Shown here in pieces: positions 40,391-61,333 of a stretch of 64,000 bases of DNA. The notes under the pieces are model-generated. The model was not told the DNA's origin. It worked only from the letters and a program-made list of their open reading frames with translations, and did not search any database. Position 1 is the first letter of the stretch; each line of letters starts with the position of its first letter. This DNA comes from Mansonella perstans (Eukaryota; Nematoda; Chromadorea; Rhabditida; Onchocercidae). A program made the position numbers and the translations under genes. The stretch is from NCBI GenBank assembly GCA_037074765.1, contig JBAMDO010000149.1:186001-250000 (forward strand), read 5' to 3'.

Positions 40391-41787
40391 CTATTGCTGG
40401 ATCAGTTTACATGGGGCATCTTCCGTATCCGACGCTTCACTGTGTCTTTTCTTCCAATTTCGCCCACTAAACAATGTCGGTTTCATCGCTTTGTTCACAG
40501 TCTATAAATTTTTATCAAATTTTTGACTGTTTCAAGGCGAAATTTTATGAGACTATGGTAGAAAAAATTCAATAAATGAGAAAATATTAAATATCACACT
40601 TTGCATGGCTTGCGTGTAAAGTTTTTTGAGTAACATGAAACAGTGAATAATCCAGAACAAGCCTTTATTTTTTCGGGTTCTAAATCCGAACCACAAAATT
40701 TATTCCATGTTTTCCTCCTTAAAATTGTTTTATGTACAAATATTTTAAGAAAAATTCGAACCTGGTCTTAATACAAATTTGCTTCAATAACTTAAATGTC
40801 TGGCAGGCTCTAACCTGATTACTTGCGTACAATCCATAAAAAACATTCTCTAATTAGAAGTACAACAAATACAATTTAACTGAAAAGTACAGCCTTTTTA
40901 AATGTTAAAAAAAAAAAAACAAAAAAACAAATTTAGATGGGTGATATTCTTTCGAACATGGTTCTTCACCATCCAACATTCCTCATCTACAGACAAGAAC
41001 TACTGTCTTGAATATCTGATGAACACTAGATGGTTGATGCTTACCTCACGCTTAACAAACGAATGAAATTTGGGAAGGAATCTGTTGAGCTGCATCAGAA
41101 TATGAACTAAACTAAGCTTTTGAAACAAAACGAAATAAACTTATCAATACGACAACTTAACTATAAATACGACAGAAACTTCACTCTGCAAAGCCTGAGA
41201 AGTCCGAAGAAATAACGATACAACTGTTCAGATTTACTGGAACTTTATAAGCTTGCATATCTAACCTAGAAATGACTAAAACCTTGCAATGGTTAAACTG
41301 TCTAAGCATCGAAGTTCAATCCCAATTCAGTCGAAATCATATTCTTGAAAGTATTTTTATTCATCAGGTCATGATAAAAGCTATATAACCCGTGTTAAGC
41401 ACTCGCATTACGTTCTACATTTGCCCACTAAAACAAAACCAAAGTTTAACTCTGCAAAGATTAAGAAGCCCGGAAAAAGAACGATACAAAAAAACATGAT
41501 TCCAAGTACACAGAAGATGACATGTGCAGAAAAAGTTGAATAAGAGGTCACGGATTTTCAAATTCACTGAAAGAAGATAAAAATTCCTATTAGAAATGAA
41601 AAGATGAACATCTAGAAGCTTTTTTAGTTATGTTACGTTCGTCATAAAGCGAACCTGTGAGTTGTCAAGTAACACTGAGCCGAGCAATAGAGAATATTCA
41701 TCGATACTTGATCTAGACTGCTTTTTTTGGCCATTCGCCGTGGCAGCAGTGCCACCATCCTCCCCTCCAGCTGATGCCAATAATCCC
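40391..41787 (-). CDS. Three minus-strand exons: alternative CNNM 3' end or a separate gene
   Basis: Exons 41787-41655 (before GTTCGC), 41089-41045 (after TGATGCAG, before GTAAGC) and 40501-40391 (after TTTATAG, ending TAG) chain in one frame to about 96 residues. The peptide begins with a Gly/Ala/Thr-rich linker, continues with SSIDEYSLLLGSVLLDNSQ and LNRFLPKFHSFVKRE, and ends with a Ser/Asp/Glu-rich tail after TLFSGRNWKKRHSEA. The first exon needs an upstream exon ending in phase 2. The last CNNM exon has a phase-2 GT at 43829-43828 (after AGCAG), so these could encode an extended CNNM cytoplasmic tail. That donor (GTCTCG) is weak. A separate gene with unseen 5' exons is the alternative. 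Confidence 0.5.
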
Positions 41788-43141
41788 CTAAAAAAACGTT
41801 ACCATTACCGGTACTAACAACTTATGCTCAAAAAATTTCACCCAATTTCCGCAACGAAATCCGGTAGTAACTGCCTCTCTGCCTGCCTCTCTCCCTCTCT
41901 CTCTCTCTCTCATGTATCCCTGGATATAAATGGCGGTGATTTGTGTGGTTTTATGTGATTATTGAAAAATAGCAATCGTTTCCCACAGCTTCGATTAAAA
42001 CAAGTTTCAGAAGACAAAGAACGTGCGCTATATTGAAGAATATAAACATTTTAAGACGTGATGCTTTGCCATTGATCTATGAGAGTTATAATATAAAGAA
42101 CAGTTGAATGAGTGTCCCGAATTTTTCACTTAGACAAACATATCCCAGTTAGAATTTATCTTTAAAAAGAATATTAATGTCAAGCTAAAAGCAAACTTCC
42201 ACCGATGAATTAAATCAGTACCCAAATTTCTTTGTGAATTCAGCCAAGAATATAGTTTCATGGTTATCAAGATGTAAATCTTCAAAAATTATGCTACTTT
42301 ATGTCAAGAATTGTTTTTTTAAACAATTTAACTTGATTCTTAAATAAAGACTTCGGATAAGGATCGAATTTACATATCAAAATCGAACTGAAATCGACTC
42401 CTAACCATAACCATCAGGAAGATTATTTTGTCATTACTGTGGGAAAATTAAAATGAGTAGATTCTTGAGCATTAAAATCTGTAGATTCTTGAGCAAACCC
42501 CCTTGTGAATCTGACAGCTATAGAAACATCTTATTCAAAAATTTTCACCAGTAATATCTTTCACATTTAGTTTCGTAATCTAAGCGAGTACAGTGAAAAA
42601 GTTTCCTTATTTAATGAAATTCATGCATATGTTCCACTCATTTCTTTGAAACAATAAAGTAATAACTAACTTAAGTAACAATTAGAAGCCTGCGAGATGC
42701 TCAGATATTCAATGTGATAAAACAAGACATTTAACAGAAGCAGAATGAACAGTGACAAATGAGAAAATTATGTTAATCCTGTTTACTATGAAAAAAAAAA
42801 TCAATTAGGAAAGACCACTTTTAAAAACGGTATGTTGGATTTCTTTAATACTTATGGAAAACAGCAAACTGAGATCAGCTGAGTTAAGTTCGAATTATAC
42901 TGAAGAAAATGTAGAAAGTGTTAAGAACACTTAAGAACAGATAAAAGCAAATCACATATTTTTCCTATAAGAATAGGGAGCCTTCAAGGGTCATAGACAC
43001 GAATTTGAAATTATCATCGACATCAATAGCATGAATATGTTACCTGTTGGGTAAGTTGTAATCTATATTAAAAACATCATTCCATGGAAGACAAAGACGG
43101 ATATGATTTAGACAGATTAAATGTAAGTAGTCCAAATTCAA
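41788..43141. other. Stretch without a supported exon
   Basis: About 1.35 kb. It holds a CT-rich microsatellite at 41887-41911. If the 40391-41787 exons belong to CNNM, this is intron. It also contains the region upstream of the plus-strand gene at 43142. Confidence 0.45.
41887..41911. repeat. CT microsatellite
   Basis: An interrupted (CT)n tract of 25 bases, with related CTGCCTCT words just before it. Confidence 0.9.
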
Positions 43142-43801
43142 ATGTTAATAAATATATTACAAAATATGAATACCAAAAAAATGGAATTGAGTCTTAGGTT
43201 TTACCTAATCCTGATCGTTGCTGCGTCGAATAAAATTTGCAAAGTAAAAAAAGATAAACGGCAAATGAATAGACAAACTAGGGGAGGAGGGCAAAGGAGC
43301 AAAAATATTTCTGAAACGAATACAAAAACTCATCGCGAACAGAAGCGATGTAAGAGTTATTTACAAATTGCTTGTCCAGTATATATCCAGATTAAATGTA
43401 TGTTCCAAAACGATTATGTGATACATGAATCTCTGGCTTCATTTTTGCTGCCGTATTCAATTAAACCTAGTCGGTATTCCACCCAGAGTTAATTAAACCA
43501 AATCAGATAAATAATCAGGTAGAGCTTTTTTTTTGCCGAAAAAATTAGTTGATCTCATATATTAATAACAATTTTAGATGCATAAATAACTATTGCTAAC
43601 TTGCTTCCTAACCAGTACTGAAACGTTGTGATCAGATTAGAAAAATTGCGTAGAACAGGTACAATAAAACAGCAACTGTTGTTCTTCGTTATCAAGAATT
43701 TGCTTCATTATATGATCATGATTATGCTGGTACGAGCTGGAGTTCAGCAATTGACAGTGATGATATTGTTTACACTCAAACTCTGTTTTCAGGCACGCAA
43801 A

Positions 43802-52619
<8,818 letters not shown>

Positions 52620-52638
52620 TCCCTTATCAATGAATTCT

Positions 52639-55014
52639 CTGAAAAGCAACATTTTCATCAGATGCTTAAAACACTGAAATATGTCACGCCTCTCAGATTA
52701 CAGGAGAAAAAAAAAAAAGAAATCTTAAGAAAAAATACAGGAAATAACGATTTAAGAAGAAAGGGAGAAAAAGTTAACTATAACAATATATAGTTTTCAG
52801 AATAGTAGAAAATTTTAAGAGAGAGAGAGATCAGGCAAAAGCGGGAAAATAGTTTGTTCAGACTTTTTCATTTCTTTAAAATCCCTTCTATTTTCTTTCC
52901 ATCATCTATACTGCAGTAATTAATTTAGAAACTGAAAATTAAAGTCAAGTACCGATCTATGACCTTGCTTCCTTCTTCTTTTCTTTACACCCATCGTTGG
53001 GCTGTTAAGTAAGCAAAATGATAAGTGTCAAGTAAATAATCTGAACATTTCCAAAATTTCAGTGCAAGAACAGAAATAAAAAGTGTAGCGATTATAAAAC
53101 TGAATTAATCTCTTTTCCGCTAATCTCACTATTAACTTTCAAATTAAACTTCAGCTCGGGCATGTAACGAATGAAAAGATCTACACTACAACAAAAAATT
53201 CCGAAGATAACAGTATTTACCTTTTACCTATTAAATGGTTGGCTACTTGACGTAACAAGAAAAGACTATCCTTTAGCAGTTTGATATATCTTAAAACAAT
53301 TCAATGATACATGATCTAACTGCACAACCTGATCTGCTGAACTGGAATGCCATTATGTACTCTTCTCCTTTATTTCCCATTTCTTTCTTCTCAAACTTAT
53401 AAAATTAAATCAACCTTAGGCTTTCGCTTAGAAGACTACCAGATATAATGTTGTCATATGTCCCTTTTAAATAATGTAATAGTAATGCTCTGTTCTTTGC
53501 CATAACTTAGTAGTAAGTCAGCATTACGTCTCTCTATCTGCCTACTAAACTAGACGATATATTTCACGTGTTACATGCAAAACTCAAAAAAACGTGTTTT
53601 TTTGCACATAAGATAGTTGTGCATGCATGCAACAGTAAATACAGTTATTCACAATTGCAAAGCGAAAGAAAGAAAATGAAATAAGATGAATAGGTCAGTA
53701 ACCTGAATATAAAAAGGAGTATATTGATATCAATTTGAAAGATTTTTCATTCTGTTTCATCTCAAAACCTGAATAGTTCACGCTGATAGGATAATAATAG
53801 TATGGCATATTAAACTTTCAGAAATGACCATCAAAGTACCAATGTCCACCAATAGGTGCCTCCCATACCCCTTCCAATACCCCTCCCATACATCTTTTCT
53901 TGCTTACAACGATTAAAGTCTTCCTCTTCCAAGGCCGTTATGCAAATCTTACATCCAAACCCCCCATGGATCATCCATTCAATGGTCTCTCAGCAGTTTG
54001 TTTAGAATATAAGTAATGCTAAATAATAGTGAGATTTCAATTGAAAGATTTTTTACAATTAACTTAAAAAAATATAAAGAAGTTAAATTTCACTAAATTT
54101 CAGCTAAATTTCAAATCTACACTATGAATTGCCATAGAAAAAATTGGCATTTCCTTAACCGAAACAGAAAAACGTTTTTTTTTTTGCATTCATTCTATTT
54201 AGTGGTAGTGTAGTAAAGTGAAATTAACTTTAAAATTAAAGTAGCCACGAGGATTTATAAGGCTAAAGAATAGCGAATGATGGTCCTATTGCTAAAAAAG
54301 ATAATATTTATGGTAGTTATAAAGAAAAAGAAAGTGACAATCAACTGGATAATTCTTATCATACATCTATCATTGTAAAAATTCCCAAATACTCTTAGCA
54401 ACCGTGCAATTCATAACTTTCTATTTCTAAATGTATGCACCGTTTTTAACCAAAAATAAAATTATTTTCACCATTTTGCTCCTCCAATTGTAATCATTTC
54501 TTTCGGATGTTTTAAAAAAAAATCCTGCTTATCTGTATTTTATGGTTGGTCGCATCTCTCGGAATTCATTGTTTCCGAGAGAGAATTGTTTTTGTTAGCG
54601 ATAGCGTAGGTAATAGGGAATTGTCAGTGATGAGTGTCGGGTAAATTCATTGGATTATTTTTCGGAAGAATTCATATGCGGACACTTACAGATTATTCAG
54701 GTTGGGTATGGTACCCATTTTTTTTGTGGTATGGTATGATATGGTAAGGCCTGAACACTATCAAAACCAATCTTAGAAACGAGATTATATTGTGGTTTTT
54801 TTGGAAAGATAAACAGAATATTTTTGAAATGAAAGCTGCACAAATGAGGCATAGCATATAAATTGTATGAATATACTTGAAAGTTAGCCGATTTACACAT
54901 ATCTGTGGAGGATTATTCAGTTCGATTATTTTTTTCGCATTACTATCTCAGGGTTAAATTGTTACAACTGTAATTAATAGCTGTTTTATTGAGGTAACAA
55001 CGACGTTTTTAAAT
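52639..55014. other. Divergent intergenic region between CNNM and CMC1
   Basis: About 2.4 kb without exons. It should contain the promoters of two divergently transcribed genes. It holds a cytosine-run cluster at 53862-53887 (G-quadruplex potential on the minus strand), several short GA- and A-rich tracts, and otherwise A+T-rich sequence. Confidence 0.5.
53862..53887 (-). other. Putative G-quadruplex motif
   Basis: On the minus strand four guanine runs of three or four bases fall within 26 bases, with loops of 1, 8 and 3 bases. This stands out in such an A+T-rich setting. It lies about 1.25 kb upstream of the CNNM start on the same strand. Confidence 0.6.
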
Positions 55015-56072
55015 ATGAAAACAGAATGTGCAGCAGATGGACCAATTAAAACAGATGACTTACATCATTTGAAAGAAGGCGAAATTTTCGTGGATTCTGA
55101 GAGCGGCCAAAAGTTCCGAGTACGGAAGAGTACTTTACCGCAGCAGTCTACCGGAGGACCACATGGAGTTGGTTTGTATGTCACTTTAATTACATCGAAT
55201 TATATTAGGTGACATATCATTTTGAATGTAATATATTATATGGTATGATATTATATATAATATATCATTTTAGCAATATGAGATTGCCAGGATGAAGAAT
55301 CCAAACAGTGGACCTTATTTCCTTAGCAAGCGATTTTCGAAAATTTAGAAGATACATTTAAATAAATCAGGAATGAAATTCATTTTTAGGAGATCCAAAC
55401 GATCGATCGTTGCGTCGATTGGAGGCCGATGTTTTAATACCAGATCGCATGAATGAACAGGTACAAAGAGTTGAATGTCGGGAACAACTTGACGGTTTGG
55501 CTTCTTTGTGTTTTCATGGATCATGAAATAATTCTGTTATTTTCAAATGTTTGATTGTGCCGACAGTTAACTAGCATATATGTTTATTAAAAATTGCTTT
55601 TAGGTCTAATGCGATGTTTGAAAAAAGAAGGCAGCCTAATTGGTATGAGAAAATGTAAGGAAGAATTGGAACAGTACGAGGCATGTCAACTTGCCAATTA
55701 AGTCTTATCATTTCTTTTTTTGCGCAAAGTGATTTACGGGATAGTTTTGGGGTATTAAAAAAAATATATTCGAACTAAGCTCAATGCTTGAGCCCAGATA
55801 ACTGTTACGAATATAAGATTTTCTTTGTACATACTTGATGGATCTATATATCCTTGCATCTATTCCTTATTCTTTAATTTTATTTCTAATATCTTCGATT
55901 TTGCAGGTTCAACGATCCATGGTTCCGTCAAAAAATCACGGATGAATATATTAAAGAGAGAGCAGAATATCGTCGAACAGGAAAAAATGTAATGGAAAGA
56001 AAGTGGGAAGACTACTGCGAATTTAAGCGGAAACGGGGTGATTGGGCTGTTCCTAGTAGCCATAACAAATAA
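55015..56072 (+). CDS. CMC1: COX assembly mitochondrial protein CMC1 homolog
   Basis: Exons: 55015-55171, 55390-55494, 55604 to about 55686, and 55907-56072. CMC1 is a twin CX9C protein of the mitochondrial intermembrane space that handles copper and COX1 for cytochrome oxidase assembly; such proteins are oxidised by the MIA40 relay. Both cysteine pairs are visible: CREQLDGLMRC spans exons 2-3, and CKEELEQYEAC ends exon 3. RLEADVLIPDRM before them and FNDPWFRQKITDEYIKER after them match the family. The N-terminal extension of about 60 residues is longer than in human CMC1. The last junction is unresolved: exon 4 needs a phase-2 partner, but no GT donor in that phase exists before the in-frame TAA at 55699-55701. 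Confidence 0.85.
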
Positions 56073-56702
56073 GATAATCAAATTAGAGCTCCACATTTCG
56101 TTTTTGAAGTACGAAACATTCATAACCTTTTATAAAAGCTGTTGTTCATGATATTTTGAAGAGTTTTATTGAAAGTATTATCTCGGTTTTTCTCCCAAGC
56201 TTCTGTAGTTCCTTGTTCTATTCGTTTATGAGCAGTTTGCATCGTGGACGATTTTTAGGCATAGTCGTCAGTTATTACTCTGCTGACATTAATTTTTTTA
56301 GCTTCAGTATATGAGGAGCTGTAGTTACAGTGTTCTTGGTATTACATCTGGTTTACATTTGATCCGATGGATATTTTTTGTTTTGCATCATTATGATTAT
56401 AGTATGCAAGTAAAGTTTCGATCATAATTCAAGTTTTTGATTCGATCTGCTATTAGTTTATATTGTTATGAATTCAGATATGTCTTATCTCAGATCCACA
56501 AGTCAATTAAATGATTGATGAGCACTTTTAATTATTCATCGAGTTCGTAGAAATCAATTTTTAATATCTAAATTTTGTCACTAAACCACCAAATGGGGAA
56601 ATTAAAATCGACTAAATCTCATAGAAAATATATGGAAATCGCCCAAATTAATTCGCATCTGTTGTTTTGTGATGTATAGTCGAGAGCGAATACATTTTAG
56701 AG
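56073..56702. other. Spacer between CMC1 and the uridylyltransferase gene
   Basis: About 630 bp of A+T-rich sequence, same-strand genes on both sides. I find no exon and no clear regulatory motif. It is too long for a typical closely packed nematode operon, though filarial operons can be looser. Confidence 0.45.
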
Positions 56703-59700
56703 ATGTCAGAGGTGCAGTGGTGTGATCTGTGTAAGGTTCATCTGTCATCGAAGGCACTGCTAGATATGCACGAAAATGGCAAACGTCACCACAAAAAGGT
56801 CATGGAACGTAATGCGTTGCAGGCCTTAGCTGCACGATCGGTGTTTATTTCCGGGTTAAATCCGGAAATTGTCGTCACCGAGGCCGAGGTTTGCCTGGCT
56901 ATATTGTATTGGTATCTGCAAAGATTAAAGTTAAAATATAGAGACTTCTCGGGATTGTTTACTTTGTTTTTTTTAACGATGGATGGTCTTTACCAGAGGT
57001 GTTCGCTTATAAATTTATTTTTTTCAATAGTAAAACTTTTTTTTAAAAGATGAGTGAAGAAGCATCGTATTTAGTTAACAGTTCACTCAGATTTAATTTT
57101 CAGTTTCTTTTTTTGTAAGGTCCATCTGTCATCGAAGGCACTGCTGCGCAAACTAGAATTATTTCAGATTTCAGAGACCCTGAGCTCCTTTGGAAAGGTG
57201 GAGAAGATTCATTTAGATATTAAAGGCGGCAAATATGTGGTCGTTGAATTTGATCAAGAATTTTCGGCTCAGAAAGCTATTCTTGAAAATAAAATTCGTA
57301 TTGGACATGTAAGTTTTATTGCGACATTTTTGTATTTGGTTTTTTTTTAACCCTTTTATAGCTGTCTACAGAAATGCTTGAAAACTAAGGTCTAAGCGAA
57401 TTTTTATAGAATTGGTTCTGCTTATTTTGTGTTTGACTACATATCTTGATTTTATATTTTGCTGCTTTTTTGTTTACAAGTTATCATTGAAAATCTAGCA
57501 AGTCTTATCAGTACGAGCACGCAGAATAAATTTCGATCAGTATAAGACAGATTCAAAGATACGCGTAATCGATACTAATAAACTTATTGGTGAGATTAAT
57601 CGTTTGGCTACATTTGACAAACAAGTGGATACTTTATTAGAACTGTATTGCCTCAGTGATGCCGAGGTATGATTATAAAGTTTTATTTTGGATTTGAGAT
57701 AGCGTATCTTCCATGGAATGTTTGGCCTCATCGTAAAGCATGCATATCGAAGAAAAAATCATGATCAAAATACATCTTTTTATTATGCACGTTTTTTTTC
57801 AGATTGAGTTGAGGAAATCAAAGATGTAAAATGCTTTTTCAGATTGCAGAACGAACCAACTGCATCCAAATGCTAACAGTAGCGCTCGGCAATTACTTTT
57901 CGTCAGGCGTTCATGTTCGAATTTTTGGATCTTCATCAACGTCTCTTGGTACGAAGGATTCCGACATTGTATGTTTCACACTCATTCCGAAATCCGCTGA
58001 TCAGTTATTAGTTGATTTGCCGCAAATATGTATTTTTGTTTTAAAAAATCTGATGAGTCATTGCAAAAAAACATTTGAAATCTAGCAGTATATTTTTCTG
58101 TGAAAGAAAACTGAAAAACCAGAGATGTCTAATAAATTTAGAAAGACATTATTTGAAAATGAAATTTTTTAGGATGCAAGTTTGTTTTTTAATAAAGCAC
58201 TTACGGAAACACACTCTGCGGGAGATTTAGCGAGGAATAAATTTACATTGCTGACCTGCGATATTACTGCATTAAGAGGACGTAAAGTTTGTGCTGAGGA
58301 ATATGGTAGGCTCACGGAAGCCGGTTAGTCTATGTTATGCTTTCTATTGATCAGAATCAGATAATACCGAAAATATAAGTGAAAACTGTTGTTTCTCATA
58401 CAGTGAGTATCGTTTTTAGAATTCCTTAACCATCCGAAGCACTTGACTTTAATCTAAAGAATACTAAGTTTCGCTAAGTTATGAAGCGGAAAAACGATTT
58501 TAATAATTGCAACAATTTTTCATTTTCTCAGATTTAACGCAAATAATTTTAATAAACTAATTGGTTAACAAATTTTAAGATCGTGTTCGTTTGCTGAATA
58601 AAATAGTGAACGACATACGAAAGCGGGGTACGTCATTTGTCACCGGTCAGTATCCAATTCTGGACGCTCGCTGTCCTCTTGTACGACTCACCATTAACCG
58701 GTATGTTGTGGATTCATCAATTCTTGAATTTGTATTTCATCAGTTAGATATTTGAATATGATTGAAACATTGATTTCCTACTTAGTAAAAAGTACTGAAT
58801 TTTTATTTTATTTCGGAAAGCAAATGAGGTATCTTTAGGAAACATGCCGTGGATTTGTCTGTTGATAATTATCTTGGCTGCGCAAAATCTAATTGGCTTA
58901 AAAGTGTCGTACAATCTGACTCCTCACAACTTATCCGGAAATTTATTGTGTCCTTCAGGTTTTGGGTTCATATAAACGAGCTATTGAAGGTGGATGAAGG
59001 ACAGGTATTTTCAATTCTTTTAGGTGGTTGATAAATTAATTTCTTTCAAGGCTTGCAGGTCTTTTTTAATTTTTTTTTGTATCTGTCAGGATTATTGTGT
59101 TTCATTGGTTTACATCGTCCTGAAATAATTCTTTATCTTTTTGGTAAACTTTTCTGTGTAAGTTAGTATATTTTTTGTTGTAACATTTAAATTTTGGAGA
59201 TGCATGCAAAATAAGTTCAAAAATTGGTATTCATTAAAATGAGCAATTTGAAACAAAAAGCCTTATTTCTTATTTCTTTCTCGAGATTCATTCTGCAGAT
59301 GAAAAATTTCGCTCTGTAATAGCACTGTTAATCTTGATGCCCTATAAAATTATTTACCAGCAAAGTAAAACTTTCTAGCGATCACATTTCAACGCCTACA
59401 TATTAAACCTGCTGTGCTTAATATATTTGCAACTGTGTAATTATATACTCCCTCTTCAACGAGCTCAGGAAGAAGTGGTTGTAAATGGGTGGAGAATTGA
59501 TTTTGTTGTTGATCATGTGGATTTATCGCATCTAACGCTTGACAAGTTATTTAAGGTTACCATTCCTTACATTCATCAATATCAATTTTCGGGTTGCTTT
59601 TTTACAAAATTATTTGAAAAAAATGTGGAAACTTTGATGGCAGTTTTTGTCCATTCATTTACTAAAGCTATTCTTTTACAGGATTTTTTTATTTGGTTCG

Positions 59701-60902
59701 TTCAGTTAAAGTTGAAAGACACCATACTGTGTCCTTATCTAGGTAACAGTGTTTCATTGGATCAGTTCCAACAATTGTATCCAGACAGCAGCGTTCAAAA
59801 CGTTTTCAAACTTGCACATTTGAACATACAGGCAAAAATTTTTCTTGACGTGTTTAGGAAATCTAGAAAAGAGATTTTCACTTCTATTCAAAATAATCTG
59901 TTGTGAATTGTTGCAGGATCCATTGGAATGGTCGCATAATGTTTCCATGTTGGTTTCTGAAAAGTATATCAGTGCGATGCGACGTCAAATGATGTTTGCA
60001 TTGTCGCGTATGAAAATAATGCCGAACTCATTTATAGCCGTGTTGCAGGAAACATGTGGTATTGATTCTGGAACAAAGTCATCTTTAGGTTTATCTTTAG
60101 TTTTTTTCCTATCTTCTGTTCTGTAATTAGTTAATAATACCAAAGAAAATTCATTTTCTCTCATTAAGTAGAAGTCATGACCAGACTATAATGATACTTA
60201 CATAATTCCATCATGTTACCATTTGAGGTTTGTAACATCCTTAACATTTGAAGCTAAATATGATCGCTTGCAGATTATACGCTGGGAATCGACATTGGAG
60301 ATTATCAAGTGGATCAGTGCTTGGATGCTCTAAACCATATATTCATCAATATTTTAGCATTCTCACCAGCCCTGGAACCATTCGAGAAGCGACCACGGCT
60401 CAGCGATACCCTCAATGAGTTATGTCGTGCCTATTTAGCTAAGCGACGGACTTGGGAAGGTCGCAGACAGAAACGACGTCAAATAATGCGGGAGTTTCCT
60501 GCACTCTCAAACGATTCAATAGCTTTGGAGAAAGCAGTAAGTGTTTCTGTTAGGTTTCAATATTTCGATCGCAATGCATCGATTGCTTTCTTATTGGTCA
60601 GATATTTATCACGGGCATTCGGTATTACCAAAAGCCTTTTGTGTCTTATCGGGCTATTTCTTTAACCTATTTTACAGTTAGTAATCTTCCAGGTTACACA
60701 GCAAATCAGTCAAAGCAGTGAGGAAACATCACTTTGTTTCAAAACATATGTGAAACGAAAAGCTTCAGTCTGCTTCCTCGAATTCGTTTTGATCAGTGGA
60801 TCACCGATGGAATTTAATGGTCTCTTTCATTTCTTACAGCACTTTATACCTGGTCACCTCAACAAGCTTTTATCATTCTCTTTCGATGTGCCAATGGAAT
60901 GA
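56703..60902 (+). CDS. TUT1: U6 snRNA-type terminal uridylyltransferase / Star-PAP homolog
   Basis: Twelve exons chain in phase: 56703-56888, 57168-57308, 57499-57666, 57843-57968, 58173-58323, 58580-58700, 58839-59004, 59379-59555, 59682-59831, 59917-60088, 60274-60536 and 60693-60902, giving 676 residues. The enzyme adds uridines (or adenosines) to RNA 3' ends; TUT1 matures U6 snRNA. The domain order matches TUT1: an N-terminal C2H2 finger (CDLCKVHLSSKALLDMHENGKRH, shown here only in part as WCDLCKVHLSS), an RRM (VFISGLNP, FGKVEKIHL, KYVVVEF), the nucleotidyltransferase core with GSSSTSLGTKDSDI followed across the junction by DASL (catalytic Asp pair), the central domain, and a PAP-associated domain ending DPLEWSHNVS. 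KRPRL near residue 560 may be a nuclear signal. Intron 9 begins with GC, not GT. An alternative acceptor for exon 2 at 57119 lies in a duplicated segment. Confidence 0.9.
57115..57145 (+). repeat. Intronic copy of a TUT1 exon-1 segment
   Basis: Thirty-one bases here match exon-1 bases 56731-56761 with one mismatch. The copy lies just upstream of the exon-2 acceptor. Its own TTGTAAG could act as an acceptor in the same phase and would insert 16 extra codons into the RRM. Confidence 0.9.
59832..59916 (+). other. Probable GC-AG intron in the uridylyltransferase gene
   Basis: Exon 9 ends ACATACAG before GCAAAA, and exon 10 starts after TTGTTGCAG. Joining them in phase 0 recreates the conserved transition from the HLNIQ region to DPLEWSHN. 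No GT donor in the neighbourhood gives a frame that reaches exon 10 without a stop. Confidence 0.75.
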
Positions 60903-61333
60903 TTTGGTCACTTCTTGCTTTCGTATGGTTTATTTGAAACTGTTTTAACTTTTTTTTTCTTTGTAAATGGATTCTGAAGATTTAAATTTGAGGCAAAACT
61001 GGAATAATAGAAATTACATGTCTTTGTGGAAGTATTAGTGCTGAAGTAAGTTATGTATTGCCTTTGATTCTCTGTATTTTTGTTCATCATAGGAATCATG
61101 CTTTTGGTGTGTACAGAATATGTGTTTATATTTTATGTTTACTTTTTGACAGATTTTCATTCTTTTTTTTGCCTTCATACATGTTACGAACTGTGCTAGG
61201 TTTCCCGATAAATTTTCACAGAAAGGCAACATTATGATATCTTTTGTTGGGTTGTGTTCCACAATGTTTATTTTTTGCGGTGTGTTGAGCTTCAAGAAGT
61301 AACTGATCCAAAGTAAGTTTTGGGTAGTCCAGG
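60903..61333. other. Spacer between the uridylyltransferase and ELP3 genes
   Basis: About 430 bp. It ends in TAGTCCAGG (61325-61333) directly before the ELP3 ATG, which resembles a trans-splice acceptor. A downstream-operon gene is possible but unproven. Confidence 0.45.

Noticed and set aside
57121..57167. Use of the duplicated segment as the true start of uridylyltransferase exon 2
   Set aside because: It would insert 16 residues copied from the zinc finger into the RRM. The downstream acceptor gives a normal RRM spacing. Kept as a possible isoform only.
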